Assembly: GCA_902800525.1 (NCBI GenBank)
Contig: CADCEV010000001.1
Coordinates: forward strand, 62,001 to 126,000
DNA: 64,000 nucleotides
DNA from: an uncultured Bacteroidales bacterium
GTDB taxonomy: Bacteria; Bacteroidota; Bacteroidia; Bacteroidales; Paludibacteraceae
Reading direction: 5' to 3'
The notes beneath the pieces are model-generated. The model was not told where the DNA came from, searched no databases, and worked only from the letters and a program-made list of their open reading frames with translations. Positions 9,971 through 20,675 of the stretch are shown piece by piece. The position numbers and the translations under genes are program-made. Position 1 is the first letter of the stretch; each line of letters begins with the position of its first letter.

Positions 9971-10808
9971 TCTGTTCCCGCAGTTCATCCAAACTGTCAA
10001 ACTGACGCTCTTCACGTATATACCGCTCGAAATGAATTTCGAGATGCTGGTCGTATAAATCCCCTTTGAAAGAAGGGATATGTACTTCTATCGTCACTTC
10101 CTTATTCCCGATAGTGGGATTATTCCCGATATTCACAAACGCCGGTGCACAATCCATCGTCGGAGTATCTACGCGCGCTGCATATACGCCGCACTTGGGA
10201 ATAATCTTATGCGGATCATCCGGCGCTATATTGGCGGTCGGAAAACCTATATTGCGACCTATCGCATTGCCCTTAACCACTTTGCCGCTTATCGAGTAAG
10301 GCCGGCCCAACAATTCATTGGCTACTACAATATTGCCGTTCTCCAATGCCGCACGTATTTCCGTGGAAGAGACATGCCATTCCCCATCAATAAACTCACC
10401 CATAGTGATAACCTCAACCCCGTATGGCATACCTGCAGAACGGTATTCCTGTGGATGTTTGAGCCGGTCAGAACCAAACCGATGGTCGTAACCCATAACG
10501 ATTGCTTCCACCTGATAGCGATCCTTTAAATACCGGATGAACTCCGCAGCTGTAAACTCCTTGATATCTGCGAAGGGTAGCATCAATACCTCGCCATAAG
10601 CACTTAGCAGCGCTTTCCGTTCATCAATAGTACTTAATAACTGCGGAATATAATCGCTCTGCAAAGCTGCACGGGGATGTTCATAAAAAGTGACAATCAA
10701 AGGAGCCAAATCACGCTTGGCGGCCTCTTCCTGCAAATGCTCAAACAAATAGCAATGCCCCTTATGAACACCATCAAAGAATCCTATTGTTGCTATTCGT
10801 CCTTGCAT
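9930..10808 (-). CDS. ribF: bifunctional riboflavin kinase / FAD synthetase
   Basis: Makes FMN and FAD from riboflavin. 292 residues. The N-terminal nucleotidyltransferase half has ATIGFFDGVHKGH (residues 6-18) and the SSTEIRAAL motif. The C-terminal flavokinase half has GRPYSISGKVVKGNAIGR followed by GFPTANI, and the PAFVNIGNNPT strand. Length is normal for the family. Its start codon abuts the stop of the upstream acidic-protein gene, so the two are translationally coupled or at least co-transcribed. Confidence 0.95.
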   Translation of the reverse strand: MQGRIATIGFFDGVHKGHCYLFEHLQEEAAKRDLAPLIVTFYEHPRAALQSDYIPQLLSTIDERKALLSAYGEVLMLPFADIKEFTAAEFIRYLKDRYQVEAIVMGYDHRFGSDRLKHPQEYRSAGMPYGVEVITMGEFIDGEWHVSSTEIRAALENGNIVVANELLGRPYSISGKVVKGNAIGRNIGFPTANIAPDDPHKIIPKCGVYAARVDTPTMDCAPAFVNIGNNPTIGNKEVTIEVHIPSFKGDLYDQHLEIHFERYIREERQFDSLDELREQIKADIDSSLRRDA

Positions 10809-11162
10809 TTATTCCTCCGTATAATAACCATGCTCGATGCCGAACTGAAGTTCTGCATCTTGAATCAACTGAATTTGAGTACCCGTAATAGAACGTCCCT
10901 CTTCCTTTACCGCCGCTAATACATAGTTCAACTGCTCGGTTTCATCTACCTCGCCGTCCAAGTATTCCATCTCGCCTGTTTCGGGATTTTCGCGGACTAA
11001 GGATTGTTCTTCTAAGTAATCATCCATCAAATCCAACACCAATAAAATGTCATCGGCACTCAAACTGCCTCGGTCTTCTGCAGGAATGAAATTATAGATA
11101 AATTTCACCAATTCCTGCTCTTCTGGCTCCATTAAAGCCATTTCAATGCTATTATTTTCCAT
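10809..11162 (-). CDS. conserved acidic hypothetical protein upstream of ribF
   Basis: 117 residues, strongly acidic, mostly predicted helical, without signal peptide or membrane segment. The family was not recognised. It reads MEPEEQELVKFIYNFIP near the start and contains an Asp/Glu-rich middle (DILLVLDLMDDYLEE). It is the first gene behind a clear minus-strand promoter (11182-11213) and abuts ribF. The reading frame, promoter and coupling support a real gene; the function is unknown. Confidence 0.7.
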   Translation of the reverse strand: MENNSIEMALMEPEEQELVKFIYNFIPAEDRGSLSADDILLVLDLMDDYLEEQSLVRENPETGEMEYLDGEVDETEQLNYVLAAVKEEGRSITGTQIQLIQDAELQFGIEHGYYTEE

Positions 11163-11177
11163 AAAAATTAAAAATTA

Positions 11178-11213
11178 TTTGCAAAGATAGTATTTTTTTT
11201 GTAATTTTGCAAA
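11178..11213. promoter_or_regulatory. overlapping divergent promoters (cdsA / ribF operon)
   Basis: Plus strand: -33 TTTG 11178-11181 and -7 TAATTTTG 11202-11209. Minus strand: -7 TATCTTTG 11182-11189 and -33 TTTG 11210-11213. Both spacers are 20 bp, and each -33 abuts the other promoter's -7, so the two polymerases cannot bind together. Confidence 0.8.
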
Positions 11214-11228
11214 AAATTTTGAAAAAAA

Positions 11229-12098
11229 ATGTCAGAATTATCAAAACGAACCATTTTTGGCGCTTTATATGTCGCCTGTATCGTGGGTGGAATACTGTAT
11301 AGCCCATATTCGATTAACGGACTCCTTTTCATCGTTTGCTTGTTGGCGGTGGATGAGTTTCATCGGTTGGTGAAGTCATCTTCCACCCTCCGTATCTTCT
11401 CTTGTTTGGCTACTATGGTCCTTTGGACGACTGTCATGTGCTTGGCTTGGAAGACCCCGGATGGTGTGGAATATAAGACTCTTGGCTTAGGGCTCATGCT
11501 GGCATATTTGCCGATTGTGATCACTACCCTCTTGGATGAGATTTGGAATCATTCCGACCAGCCGCTTCGGAATTGGGGAAATTTTCTGATCTCTCAGATC
11601 ATGGTCGCCGCTCCTTTATCCACACTCTCATTCCTCTATTTCTTGGATAAGTGGCTCCTCTTGGCGCTTTTTGTCCTCATTTGGGTAAACGATACCGGCG
11701 CATATGTAGTCGGTAGCCTTACCGCAAAGCGTCCTAACGGAAATCATAAAATGAGCCCGCATATTAGTCCAAAGAAAAGTTGGGAAGGTCTCTGTGGAGG
11801 CATTGCTTTCACTTTCGTGGGCGCACTTGTGCTCAATACCTTCGGGTGGTTTGATGCTATCGTGGTCGGAAAAACAGGGGTGCTCGTTGCTCTGAACTTT
11901 GCTTTCCTTGTCAGCGCTTTGGGTACAATGGGAGATCTCATGGAGAGCCTTTTCAAACGCTCACTCGGAGTGAAAGACTCCGGGGTCTTCTTGCCGGGAC
12001 ATGGCGGGGTCTTGGATCGTTTTGACAGTATTCTTTTAGCTTCACCGGTTATTACTGCTTTTTGTTGGATATGTTACTTCGCTGCGCCGCTGCTTTAA
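11229..12098 (+). CDS. cdsA: phosphatidate cytidylyltransferase
   Basis: Integral membrane enzyme that makes CDP-diacylglycerol from phosphatidic acid and CTP. 289 residues, about eight hydrophobic segments. The C-terminal family signature is intact: SLFKRSLGVKDSG followed by LPGHGGVLDR (Lys-Arg, Lys-Asp, His-Gly-Gly, Asp-Arg). The start is the ATG about 20 bp after its -7 element. Its 3' end overlaps the following acyltransferase gene by 28 bp. Confidence 0.95.
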   Translation: MSELSKRTIFGALYVACIVGGILYSPYSINGLLFIVCLLAVDEFHRLVKSSSTLRIFSCLATMVLWTTVMCLAWKTPDGVEYKTLGLGLMLAYLPIVITTLLDEIWNHSDQPLRNWGNFLISQIMVAAPLSTLSFLYFLDKWLLLALFVLIWVNDTGAYVVGSLTAKRPNGNHKMSPHISPKKSWEGLCGGIAFTFVGALVLNTFGWFDAIVVGKTGVLVALNFAFLVSALGTMGDLMESLFKRSLGVKDSGVFLPGHGGVLDRFDSILLASPVITAFCWICYFAAPLL

Positions 12099-12931
12099 GT
12101 CATCTTCCCCTGCGAATCCATTACGCTTTCGCGGACGGACTGTTGTTCCCGATAATATACTATTTGGTGCGTTACCGGAGGAAATTGGTGGATATGAATC
12201 TCCGCAATTCGTTTCCCGAGAAGACCGAAGCGGAGCGGAAACAAATCGCGCGGGCATTCTATCACCAGTTCTGTGACACGATCGTCGAGTCCGTCTATGG
12301 CTACCGTTGCTTCGACGAAGAGATGCGGCAACGTGTTGTCTTCGAAAATATGGATGAAGTGAACCGCTTGGTTGATGCGGCAGGAGGCGGTATTTTCATG
12401 CTCGCACACTTCGGCAATTGGGAATGGATGGCCTCGATTCAGCAATGGGAATCCCCTGGGGTGAAAGAACTCAACGTCTATCGTAAGCTCAAGAATGCCT
12501 CCATGGATCGTCTTATGTTGGCGCTACGTGCGAAAAGAGGAGGCGAATGCGTCGAGAAACAGCGGATACTACGGGAGATGGTAAGATATCGCTCGGAGCA
12601 TCAACCTATCACGATCGGATTGCTCAGCGACCAGAAACCCCGACCCGAAGTGGCACGAACAGAACTCACTTTCCTGAACCAAGAAACTTGGTGGCTTGAC
12701 GGAGGGGAAGTGTTGGGCAAGAAATTCGGCTACCCCGTTTTCTATCTCTATATCACGCGCAAAAAACGCGGTTATTACCATGTCGAGATGAAAACGCTCG
12801 CGGCAGAACCGAAAAACACGGCCGAAGGGGAGATAACAACCGCCTATGCACGCATCCTGGAACGCAATATTCAGGAACAACCGCATCTCTGGCTCTGGAC
12901 ACATAACCGATGGAAATTCAAACGATCATGA
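12071..12931 (+). CDS. lipid A / lysophospholipid acyltransferase (LpxL/HtrB family)
   Basis: Inner-membrane acyltransferase of the late lipid A type. 286 residues from the ATG at 12071, chosen over a TTG three codons upstream. The catalytic motif is HFGNWEW (about residues 112-118), with a later conserved IGLLSDQKPRP segment and a hydrophobic N-terminal anchor. It overlaps cdsA by 28 bp and is followed by a glycosyltransferase, so the unit is envelope-lipid related. The acyl donor and position cannot be told from sequence. Confidence 0.88.
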   Translation: MLLRCAAALSHLPLRIHYAFADGLLFPIIYYLVRYRRKLVDMNLRNSFPEKTEAERKQIARAFYHQFCDTIVESVYGYRCFDEEMRQRVVFENMDEVNRLVDAAGGGIFMLAHFGNWEWMASIQQWESPGVKELNVYRKLKNASMDRLMLALRAKRGGECVEKQRILREMVRYRSEHQPITIGLLSDQKPRPEVARTELTFLNQETWWLDGGEVLGKKFGYPVFYLYITRKKRGYYHVEMKTLAAEPKNTAEGEITTAYARILERNIQEQPHLWLWTHNRWKFKRS

Positions 12932-13821
12932 AATGTAGTGTTATCATATTAAACTGGAACGGCGCAGAGATGTTGCACCGCTATTTGCCCTCTGTTGTAA
13001 ACAGCCTGAAGAACCTCACTTCCGTCGATCTTATTGTGGCGGATAATGGTAGTACGGATAATAGCCTTGACGTCGTCGCCAAGGAGTTTCCGTCTGTCAA
13101 AACCATTGTGTTGGATAAGAACTATGGCTTTGCGGAAGGTTATAACCGCGCCATCGAGCAGGTGGATTCCGAATATGTCGTGCTCCTCAACTCCGATGTA
13201 GAGACGCCCCAAGGATGGCTTGAACCCCTTCTTGAGTATATGAACTCGCATGTGGAAGTGGCGGCAGTACAGCCTAAGATCCATAGTTGGAAAAATCGTG
13301 CGTTCTTTGAGCATGCCGGAGCGGCTGGAGGATTTCTCAACGCGCTCGGCTATCCCTATTGCCGAGGACGGGTGCTTTGGAAAGTGGAGGAAGACAAAGG
13401 TCAATATGACACCGTCGCCAACATTGATTGGACCTCGGGCGCGTGTATGTGCGTGCGCACGAAAATATATAAGGAGTTGGGAGGATTAGACGCTGCTTTC
13501 TTTGCCCATATGGAGGAAATAGACCTTTGTTGGAGAATGCGCAATGCCGGTTGGAAACTGGCATGCATTCCACAAAGCACCGTTTATCACCTCGGAGGCG
13601 GATCGCTCAGCTATGATAATCCCCGCAAAAACTACCTTAATCATCGAAACAACCTCCTCATGATCTATAAAAACAAACAACACCCTTGGGGAGTGCTGTT
13701 TATTCGGTTCTTCTTGGATTATGCAGCGGCGTTCTTCTATCTCTTGCAAGGCCGGCCTGGCAGTTTCAAAGCCGTCTTCCAGGCGCGCAGGGATTATCGG
13801 AAAATGCGCAAAGCCTATTAG
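12928..13821 (+). CDS. glycosyltransferase family 2 (rhamnosyltransferase-like)
   Basis: 297 residues from the ATG at 12928, which gives the usual family start MKCSVIILNWNG. An in-frame ATG at 12910 is possible. GT-A fold: ADNGSTDNS (nucleotide binding), the LNSDVETP metal-binding DxD-like motif, and a later HMEEIDLCWRMRNAG segment typical of WbbL-like transferases. The C-terminal hydrophobic stretch suggests membrane association. It overlaps the acyltransferase stop by 4 bp. Likely acts in surface polysaccharide or LPS synthesis. Confidence 0.88.
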   Translation: MKCSVIILNWNGAEMLHRYLPSVVNSLKNLTSVDLIVADNGSTDNSLDVVAKEFPSVKTIVLDKNYGFAEGYNRAIEQVDSEYVVLLNSDVETPQGWLEPLLEYMNSHVEVAAVQPKIHSWKNRAFFEHAGAAGGFLNALGYPYCRGRVLWKVEEDKGQYDTVANIDWTSGACMCVRTKIYKELGGLDAAFFAHMEEIDLCWRMRNAGWKLACIPQSTVYHLGGGSLSYDNPRKNYLNHRNNLLMIYKNKQHPWGVLFIRFFLDYAAAFFYLLQGRPGSFKAVFQARRDYRKMRKAY

Positions 13822-15662
13822 AATCCAAAACTCAAACCGCAAGTCACGGTGACGTTTTTGCCTTGTAAATAAACCGGCGTGTACTTATTCAGATAATAGT
13901 TAACCAATTCATCTCCGGCTAACTCTTGTGAAGTACCATCGGCATTCCATCCTCTGTCCTCGCCTAATATGCGCGCGGATTGAGGAGCGTACGCTCGCGC
14001 GTTGTTATAACTCACATCCACATGGGCATAACAGTTGTTAAACACCTCATACACAGCGCGGAAACGCAGAATATCGTTGCGCCAGATCTTCTCGTCAAAC
14101 GGCTTCTGGGCAATAATTGGCGTCGTTGTATTGCGCTGTCCCGCTATATAGGCACGCACATAATCATACGCGCGGTATTTGGTGTCATTCGTGTAATCCA
14201 GCGTCAAACGAAGTCCGCGAACGGGACGATAAGCCAACTGCACAAAAATACTCTGTGCATTGTCTCCCATATAATGTCCCATATTGTAACTGTTTGAACT
14301 ATAATCAGTTACCTTAATGGAATGTGTGTAGCAAGCGATATATGAGCGCATAAACTCACCTCGTAACGACAAACCTTTAACAGGCCAGCCGCTCCAGTTG
14401 AATCCCACCAAATAAGAAATAGGATTCTTCTCTTTGTTCGATGGTTTAAGGCGCGCCAACTTGAATTCGTCCAAGAAGAACGAACCATACAGCCTCAAAT
14501 GATCGGTCGGACGCACAGAAATACTTGCAAAAACCTGTGAGTTCTGATTTTCAGATCCAAGACCTTTCGTCAACAAGTGATCCAGCGATTTATAGAATGC
14601 AATCGGAATAAAATAAGCCGCTTGCACAGTGCGTTCGGCATAAACAATCGAGTTTCCGAACGAAAACTGAATGTACTTGATCGGCATGAACGTGAACATA
14701 TTCGCCGCCATAAACTTATTCGCCGGACGGTAGTTCAATTTCGTCTCGCCTTCTTTGTAACGTTCTGAGTAATAATACGTTGAGTCCATAACGTTGCTCG
14801 GAAGCCATGCGTGGAAATAATCAAATTGAAACCACTTGCACGGCGTCAACTGCAACGTCACCATTGGAACTGCGGGATTATGCGCCGACAGGATATTGGA
14901 GCAATGCTGTGCATCGCCCCATTGAATGCGTTCGCGCTGAACGCCTATACTACCCCACCACGTATAAAGCGAAATACCACCACGCGAATCCGAAAAATCG
15001 CCGCCGTAGTTCGATTCCTTGTATTGCACTCCGGCTAAATCATTCAAATACAGCGGTTTGGTGATTTTCGAACCATCTATGCCTTGTCCGCTCCAACTGT
15101 TATCACGGATCGAACCCCAAATAGACAAATGATGCGCAATGTCCATTTGAATCTCTGCGCCATACCAACGATGCATCAGCATGCCGTGTTTGTTATAACT
15201 CAGATCCATGCCCAAAATCGGACGAACACGCATCTTGAACACTTTGTTTTGCGTCAGAATATGCAAACTCGGATCTGCCAAAGACAGATTGGAAACCGGC
15301 GTAATCCATTGCGTTACATGCCGATGTCCGTAACTGTAATAAACCGGCAGTGTGTCCGCTTCTAACGCATAATCCTGCAAATAGAACTGCAAATCATCCT
15401 TCTGCCGTTGATTCAGCAGCGAATCCTTACTTTGCGCGTCCAGCAACATCCGGGCGATAGCATCCCGCGTGTACGGCTTTATCGCCGCGTTACTTTGAAT
15501 AACGCCGTCACTCGTCAGTTCTTCTATAAAATCATACACTTCTGTGTACTCAATCGCCTCAGGAATACGTTGTGCAGACAAAGGCGCAATAGAAAGCACA
15601 AATAAGGAAAGGACAATCAGTCTTGTCCATATTTTCTTATATGTCATCCTTTCCTTATTCAT
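13818..15662 (-). CDS. Wzi-like capsule-assembly outer-membrane barrel
   Basis: 614 residues. Signal peptide (LIVLSLFVLSIAPLSAQ), a short helical N-terminal part, then a long beta-barrel with alternating strands and an aromatic end (VTVTCGLSFGF). It resembles the capsule-assembly Wzi family of Bacteroidota. Start at 15662; an ATG five codons in is equally placed before the signal peptide. Its 3' end overlaps the convergent GT2 gene by 4 bp, with no terminator between. Capsule attachment is inferred from the family and neighbours. Confidence 0.7.
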   Translation of the reverse strand: MNKERMTYKKIWTRLIVLSLFVLSIAPLSAQRIPEAIEYTEVYDFIEELTSDGVIQSNAAIKPYTRDAIARMLLDAQSKDSLLNQRQKDDLQFYLQDYALEADTLPVYYSYGHRHVTQWITPVSNLSLADPSLHILTQNKVFKMRVRPILGMDLSYNKHGMLMHRWYGAEIQMDIAHHLSIWGSIRDNSWSGQGIDGSKITKPLYLNDLAGVQYKESNYGGDFSDSRGGISLYTWWGSIGVQRERIQWGDAQHCSNILSAHNPAVPMVTLQLTPCKWFQFDYFHAWLPSNVMDSTYYYSERYKEGETKLNYRPANKFMAANMFTFMPIKYIQFSFGNSIVYAERTVQAAYFIPIAFYKSLDHLLTKGLGSENQNSQVFASISVRPTDHLRLYGSFFLDEFKLARLKPSNKEKNPISYLVGFNWSGWPVKGLSLRGEFMRSYIACYTHSIKVTDYSSNSYNMGHYMGDNAQSIFVQLAYRPVRGLRLTLDYTNDTKYRAYDYVRAYIAGQRNTTTPIIAQKPFDEKIWRNDILRFRAVYEVFNNCYAHVDVSYNNARAYAPQSARILGEDRGWNADGTSQELAGDELVNYYLNKYTPVYLQGKNVTVTCGLSFGF

Positions 15663-15725
15663 CTTTCATTTTTTTCTCCTCTCATTGTGGGGGAAGTCGG
15701 GAGGGGGGTATTGGGGTTAAGATTT

Positions 15726-16352
15726 TTACTTCTTATACCGTGCATTCAGGCCTTCAATCACCTCATCGGTAATGTCATAACCTGCCACTTTGTTCATCAG
15801 AACAGCTTCATTCAGAATCAGATGCAGATGGCCGTCAGCGTTATACTCACGCAGATATTGTTGTACCGAATCCTGCAACTGTTGGGTCAAAGCAGCCTGC
15901 TCATTCATAAAATCCGAGCTCAGTTTCTGACGCAGATTCTCCAAATCCTGCTGTTTGCTCATCAACTGTTGCTCTTTTTTCTGCAAACGGGATTGCTCAG
16001 ACTCAGCACGTTCGCGGCTCAAGAATGCGTTGGCTTCCACTTTGCGTTGAAAATCCATAACGTCGCGTTGGAATGTCTCGTACTCTTTCTGAAGGGCTTT
16101 TGCTTTGGTATCCAGTTTAACCGTGGACTCCTCATATTGAGCCATTAATTTATCCGATGCTTCAACGGCTAAAGTGTAATGTTTCAAAATCGAATCTGTA
16201 TTCACTACAGCGATAGGAAGTAACTCGCCGGAAGCCTCAACTTCTTGATTTACTGGCTTCTTGCTCTTCGGCATAGCTACAAAAAACATCACAAACAAGG
16301 CCACTACTGCGGCACACAAAACTGAATCTACAATAATTGAAATTTTGTTCAT
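15726..16352 (-). CDS. OmpH/Skp-family periplasmic chaperone-like protein
   Basis: 208 residues. One N-terminal membrane segment (about 8-28), then a long Gln/Glu/Lys-rich coiled coil (about 60-165) flanked by the family's beta-strand segments: IAVVNTDSILKHY before it and LHLILNEAVLMNKVAGYDIT near the end. This is the Skp/OmpH layout, a chaperone for outer-membrane proteins. The N-terminus reads as an uncleaved anchor rather than a classical signal peptide. It starts 2 nt after the small membrane protein gene, so the two form an operon from the promoter at 16583. Confidence 0.82.
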   Translation of the reverse strand: MNKISIIVDSVLCAAVVALFVMFFVAMPKSKKPVNQEVEASGELLPIAVVNTDSILKHYTLAVEASDKLMAQYEESTVKLDTKAKALQKEYETFQRDVMDFQRKVEANAFLSRERAESEQSRLQKKEQQLMSKQQDLENLRQKLSSDFMNEQAALTQQLQDSVQQYLREYNADGHLHLILNEAVLMNKVAGYDITDEVIEGLNARYKK

Positions 16353-16354
16353 AA

Positions 16355-16564
16355 TTATAATTTTTTAATGTCTATTTTCTTTTTTTGTTCGCGCTGAGCC
16401 TCGCGGTCCTGACTCGTGGCGCAATGAATCTTGTCTTCCCTCATGCGCGCATTCTCACCAATATGCTGAGACCGGAACGAGTGATCCTTGCGCAGGATTA
16501 TTCCGACGCATAGCAGCAACATTGCCGCTCCTAAAATCACTATCGCATATACTACTGAGCGCAT
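16355..16564 (-). CDS. small single-span membrane protein
   Basis: 69 residues from the ATG at 16564. The frame stays open upstream, but the promoter -7 lies at 16583-16590, so only this start is within the transcript. One membrane helix (VVYAIVILGAAMLLLCVGI), then a basic cytosolic-type tail with HIGENARMRE, a single Cys and SQDREAQ. I have the impression of a conserved small Bacteroidota family with an HIGxN...CxxSQD pattern, but cannot name it. It is first gene of an operon with the OmpH-like gene. Confidence 0.65.
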   Translation of the reverse strand: MRSVVYAIVILGAAMLLLCVGIILRKDHSFRSQHIGENARMREDKIHCATSQDREAQREQKKKIDIKKL

Positions 16565-16582
16565 AATACACCAAATTCGCTG

Positions 16583-16614
16583 CAAAGATACAAAGAATTT
16601 TTGATATATGCAAA
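16583..16614 (-). promoter_or_regulatory. promoter of the small membrane protein / OmpH-like operon
   Basis: Minus strand: -33 TTTG (16611-16614), 20-bp spacer, -7 TATCTTTG (16583-16590). Confidence 0.75.
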
Positions 16615-16650
16615 TATATTCATAAAAAATAAGGAAAAATACGCGCGCGC

Positions 16651-16681
16651 TTGCATATGTGAGATTTTTTTTGTACCTTTG
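16651..16681 (+). promoter_or_regulatory. pheT promoter
   Basis: -33 TTG 16651-16653, 20-bp spacer, -7 TACCTTTG 16674-16681, followed by a ~30-nt leader to the pheT ATG. Confidence 0.75.
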
Positions 16682-16717
16682 CAGCAATTTTGATATTTTG
16701 CATAAATTACATTAAAA

Positions 16718-19195
16718 ATGAATATATCGTATAATTGGTTAAAACGCTACATCGCGTTGAAAGATGACGCGGAAACAGTAGCAAAAATTCTTACTTCTAT
16801 CGGTTTGGAAGTGGGAACAGTGGAAGAGAAAGAATCGATCCGTGGCGGACTTAAAGGCCTTGTTGTGGGCGAAGTGTTAACTTGTGAACCACACCCTAAT
16901 TCCGACCACTTGCATATCACCAAAGTGAACGTTGGAGAAGCAGAACCGCTGCCTATTGTCTGCGGAGCGCCGAATGTCGCTGCCGGACAGAAAGTTATCG
17001 TCGCTACTATCGGAACCGTTCTCTATGACGGAGATCAGTCCTTCACCATCAAAAAAGGCAAACTCCGCGGCGAGGACTCATTCGGTATGATCTGCGCGGA
17101 AGACGAAATCGGTGTCGGAACCGACCACGCAGGCATCATCGTCCTCCCGGCAGACACACCGGTCGGCATGAAAGCGGCGGACTACTACCACATTGAGAAT
17201 GACACCATCATCGAAGTGGATATCACGCCAAACCGTTCAGACGCGGCTTCTCATTACGGCGTAGCACGCGACCTTTACGCGTACTACAAAGCGCACGGAC
17301 AGGACATCGCCCTCACCAAACCTTCTGTGGACGAATTCAAATCCGATGTCAACGAATCGCCTGTCTCCGTCATTATAGAAGCACCGGACGCTGCTCCGCG
17401 TTATTCGGGGCTCTACATCAAAGGTGTGGAAGTGAAAGAATCGCCGGAATGGCTCAAGAACAGCCTGTTAGCAATCGGTCTTCGTCCGATTAATAACATT
17501 GTAGACGTCACCAACTTCGTGCTCCATGAGTGCGGACAAGCGCTCCACGCCTTCGATGCAGACAAGATAAAGGGCAACGAAATCCACGTCCGCTATGCTA
17601 AACAAGGCGAGAAATTCGTTACCCTCGATGGTGTAGAACGTGAAATGGATGCTCGTGACCTCATGATTGCAAACAAAGAAGAAGCAATGTGTATTGCCGG
17701 TGTCTTCGGAGGACTTGAAAGCGGTGTAACAGAAAACACAAAAAACATCTTCTTGGAGTCAGCCTATTTCGACCCTGTAACCATCCGCAAAACGAGCCGC
17801 CGCCACCAGCTCCAAACGGACGCATCTTTCCGTTACGAACGCGGTTGTGACCCTTGCAACACGATTTATGTTTTGAAACGTGCTGCAATGCTTATCCAAG
17901 AGTTAGCCGGAGGAGAGTTTGTCGGAACTATTCATGACAATATTGCAAGTCAGGAGTTGCTTAAACCGTGGTCTGTTACTATCGACATCAATCGCGTCAA
18001 CAGCCTTATCGGCAAAGCCATCGGCGAGGACACCATCGAAACGATCCTCCGCGCATTGGAGATCAATATAGTCGCCAAGCTTGGCGACTCCTGGCAGTTG
18101 GAAGTTCCGCGTTACCGAGTGGACGTACAGCGCGAGTGCGACGTCGTGGAAGACATCCTCCGTATCTACGGCTACGACAACATTGAGTTCCCTGAGAAAC
18201 TGAACACCAGCCTTGCATATGGTCTCAAGCCGGATCCCGAGAAACTGCGTCGAAAGATTGCGGAGCAACTCACCGCACAGGGCTTCAACGAGATCCTCAA
18301 TAACTCGCTCACCAAAGTGTCGTACTACGAGCCTTTGACCCAACTGACATTAGACACCTGTGTCAAGATCATGAACCCCTTGAGCCAAGACCTCGGCGTA
18401 ATGCGTCAGACGCTCCTCTTCGGCGGACTTGAGTCTATCGCACGCAACGCAAACCGCAAGAACAGCGACCTCAAGTTCTACGAGTTCGGTAACTGTTACC
18501 ATTACAAAGCCAACCCTGCGGCCCGTGAGCACAACCCCGAGAACTCGCTCGTCGAGTATTCCGAGGAGCCGCATATCGGTCTTTGGCTCACCGGTAACAA
18601 AGCCGCACAGACTTGGGTACGCAAAGAAGAGAAAACCACGTTCTACCAACTCCGCGCATATGTGAATAACATCCTTGTGCGACTCGGAGTCGATCTCTCC
18701 AAAACGACCGTAGAACGTCTGGAGAACGAACTCTTCTCCGATGGTCTCGTCCTCAAAGCCGCTAACGGCAAAGCACTCGGTTACATCGGTATCGTGGCTC
18801 GCAAGCAGCTCAAGATCTTCGACATCGACCAGGAAGTCTATTATGCAGACCTCGACTGGAACCAGCTGCTCAAACAGAACAAACAATACAAAGCAGTTAT
18901 CAACGATCTGCCTAAATACCCCGAAGTAAAACGTGACTTTGCGCTCCTCGTGGATAAATCCGTTGAGTTCGCTGACCTCGCACGTGCCGCATTCGGAACG
19001 GAGAAGAAACTGCTCAAGAACGTCTATCTGTTTGATGTATATGAGGGCAAGAACCTCGAGGCGGGCAAGAAATCCTATGCCCTTTCCTTCATCCTCCAAG
19101 ATGCAGAGAACACCCTCAAAGATACACAGATTGAGAATATTATGAACCGCCTAAAGGCAACATTCGAAGAGAAATTCAATGCTACCCTCCGCTGA
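16718..19195 (+). CDS. pheT: phenylalanyl-tRNA synthetase beta subunit
   Basis: Charges tRNA-Phe as an alpha2-beta2 enzyme. 825 residues. Order: tRNA-binding OB fold (about 40-150, with [12 protein letters not shown] and [12 protein letters not shown]), the editing B3/B4 domain (about 210-380), B5 (about 400-475), the catalytic-like core, and the ferredoxin-fold anticodon-binding domain (about 730-825, opening [16 protein letters not shown]). Full length. pheS is not adjacent in this window. Its last 17 bp overlap prfC. Confidence 0.97.
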   Translation: MNISYNWLKRYIALKDDAETVAKILTSIGLEVGTVEEKESIRGGLKGLVVGEVLTCEPHPNSDHLHITKVNVGEAEPLPIVCGAPNVAAGQKVIVATIGTVLYDGDQSFTIKKGKLRGEDSFGMICAEDEIGVGTDHAGIIVLPADTPVGMKAADYYHIENDTIIEVDITPNRSDAASHYGVARDLYAYYKAHGQDIALTKPSVDEFKSDVNESPVSVIIEAPDAAPRYSGLYIKGVEVKESPEWLKNSLLAIGLRPINNIVDVTNFVLHECGQALHAFDADKIKGNEIHVRYAKQGEKFVTLDGVEREMDARDLMIANKEEAMCIAGVFGGLESGVTENTKNIFLESAYFDPVTIRKTSRRHQLQTDASFRYERGCDPCNTIYVLKRAAMLIQELAGGEFVGTIHDNIASQELLKPWSVTIDINRVNSLIGKAIGEDTIETILRALEINIVAKLGDSWQLEVPRYRVDVQRECDVVEDILRIYGYDNIEFPEKLNTSLAYGLKPDPEKLRRKIAEQLTAQGFNEILNNSLTKVSYYEPLTQLTLDTCVKIMNPLSQDLGVMRQTLLFGGLESIARNANRKNSDLKFYEFGNCYHYKANPAAREHNPENSLVEYSEEPHIGLWLTGNKAAQTWVRKEEKTTFYQLRAYVNNILVRLGVDLSKTTVERLENELFSDGLVLKAANGKALGYIGIVARKQLKIFDIDQEVYYADLDWNQLLKQNKQYKAVINDLPKYPEVKRDFALLVDKSVEFADLARAAFGTEKKLLKNVYLFDVYEGKNLEAGKKSYALSFILQDAENTLKDTQIENIMNRLKATFEEKFNATLR

Positions 19196-20675
19196 TCAAA
19201 ACGAAATATTAAAACGTCGCACTTTTGCGATTATCTCGCACCCGGATGCCGGTAAGACAACTTTGACCGAGAAACTCCTGCTCTATGGAGGCGCTATTCA
19301 CGTAGCCGGAGCAGTCAAGTCCAATAAGATCCGCAAAACTGCTACCTCCGACTGGATGGAGATCGAGAAACAACGTGGTATTTCCGTAGCCACTTCCGTC
19401 ATGGGCTTTGACTACGCCGACCATCATATTAACATCCTCGACACACCTGGTCACCAGGACTTTGCGGAAGACACCTTCCGCACGCTTACTGCCGTAGACT
19501 CAGCTATCGTCGTCATCGACTCCGCAAAAGGTGTCGAAGCGCAGACACGCCGACTCATGGAAGTGTGCCGAATGCGCAAAACGCCCGTTATGGTCTTCAT
19601 GAACAAGATGGACCGCGAGGGTAAAGATCCGTTCGATCTCATGGACGAAGCGGAGAAAGAACTCGGTATTCATTGTACGCCCGTCACGTGGGCGAACGGA
19701 CAAGGACTAAAATTCGAATCCGTCTTCGCGCTCAATAACCGCCCTTCTGAACTAACTCCGAAACTGGAAGAAGACCTTGAAATGATTGATGGTGTCTATC
19801 CTGAGTTTGATAAAGAAGCGTACCTGCGCGGCGACCTCGCGCCGGTCTTCTTCGGCTCGGCATACAAGACCATCGGCGTGCAAGAGTTGCTGGATTTCTT
19901 AGTTGAAAACGCACCCTCACCTCTTCCGGTAACAGCCGAAGAGCGTACCGTTGAACCGATGGAAGATAAGTTCACAGCGTTCTGCTTTAAGATCCACGCA
20001 AACATGGATCCGAACCATCGTTCGTGTATCGCGTTCTTCAAGATCTGCTCCGGTAAGTTCCTGCGCAACACCTATTATTATCACGTGCGCAAGGATCAGC
20101 AGATGCGTTTTGCGGCTCCGACCTGCTTCATGGCGCAAAAGAAAGAGACCGTCGATGAAGCGTTTGCCGGAGATGTAGTGGGTCTGCCCGATACCGGTAA
20201 CTTCAAGATCGGAGACACACTCACCGCAGGTGAACACTTGCATTTCAAAGGCTTGCCGTCTTTCTCACCGGAGATGTTCAAATACATTGACAACGCCGAC
20301 CCCATGAAGCAGAAACAACTTGATAAGGGTATCAACCAACTCATGGATGAAGGTGTAGCACAGCTCTTTGTGAGCCAACTCAATGGTCGTAAGATCATCG
20401 GAACGGTGGGACAACTGCAGTTCGAGGTCATCCAATACCGCTTGGAGCATGAGTACCAAGCCAAATGTAAATGGCAACCGCTCCAGATGTACAAAGCCTG
20501 CTGGATTGAGTCCGACGACGATGCCGAACTCGACATGTTCAAGAAACGTAAAGCGCAATACATGGCAACGGACAAAGAAGGCCGCGATGTCTTCATGGCG
20601 GATTCCGCGTACGTGCTGAACATGGCGCAACAGGATTACAAACATATTACGTTCCACTTCACGAGCGAGTTTTAA
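19179..20675 (+). CDS. prfC: peptide chain release factor 3
   Basis: GTPase that recycles RF1/RF2 after termination. 498 residues, slightly shorter than E. coli RF3. G1 [13 protein letters not shown], the switch region ([17 protein letters not shown]), G3 DTPGHQDF, G4 NKMD. Domain II and the RF3 C-terminal domain ([15 protein letters not shown]) are present. The ATG at 19179 overlaps pheT, which fits the usual N-terminus length. Probably translated from the pheT transcript. Confidence 0.96.
   Translation: MLPSADQNEILKRRTFAIISHPDAGKTTLTEKLLLYGGAIHVAGAVKSNKIRKTATSDWMEIEKQRGISVATSVMGFDYADHHINILDTPGHQDFAEDTFRTLTAVDSAIVVIDSAKGVEAQTRRLMEVCRMRKTPVMVFMNKMDREGKDPFDLMDEAEKELGIHCTPVTWANGQGLKFESVFALNNRPSELTPKLEEDLEMIDGVYPEFDKEAYLRGDLAPVFFGSAYKTIGVQELLDFLVENAPSPLPVTAEERTVEPMEDKFTAFCFKIHANMDPNHRSCIAFFKICSGKFLRNTYYYHVRKDQQMRFAAPTCFMAQKKETVDEAFAGDVVGLPDTGNFKIGDTLTAGEHLHFKGLPSFSPEMFKYIDNADPMKQKQLDKGINQLMDEGVAQLFVSQLNGRKIIGTVGQLQFEVIQYRLEHEYQAKCKWQPLQMYKACWIESDDDAELDMFKKRKAQYMATDKEGRDVFMADSAYVLNMAQQDYKHITFHFTSEF

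Noticed and set aside
12910..12927. Earlier start for the GT2 gene.
   Set aside because: It adds six residues before the standard MKCSVIILNWNG start; kept only as an alternative.
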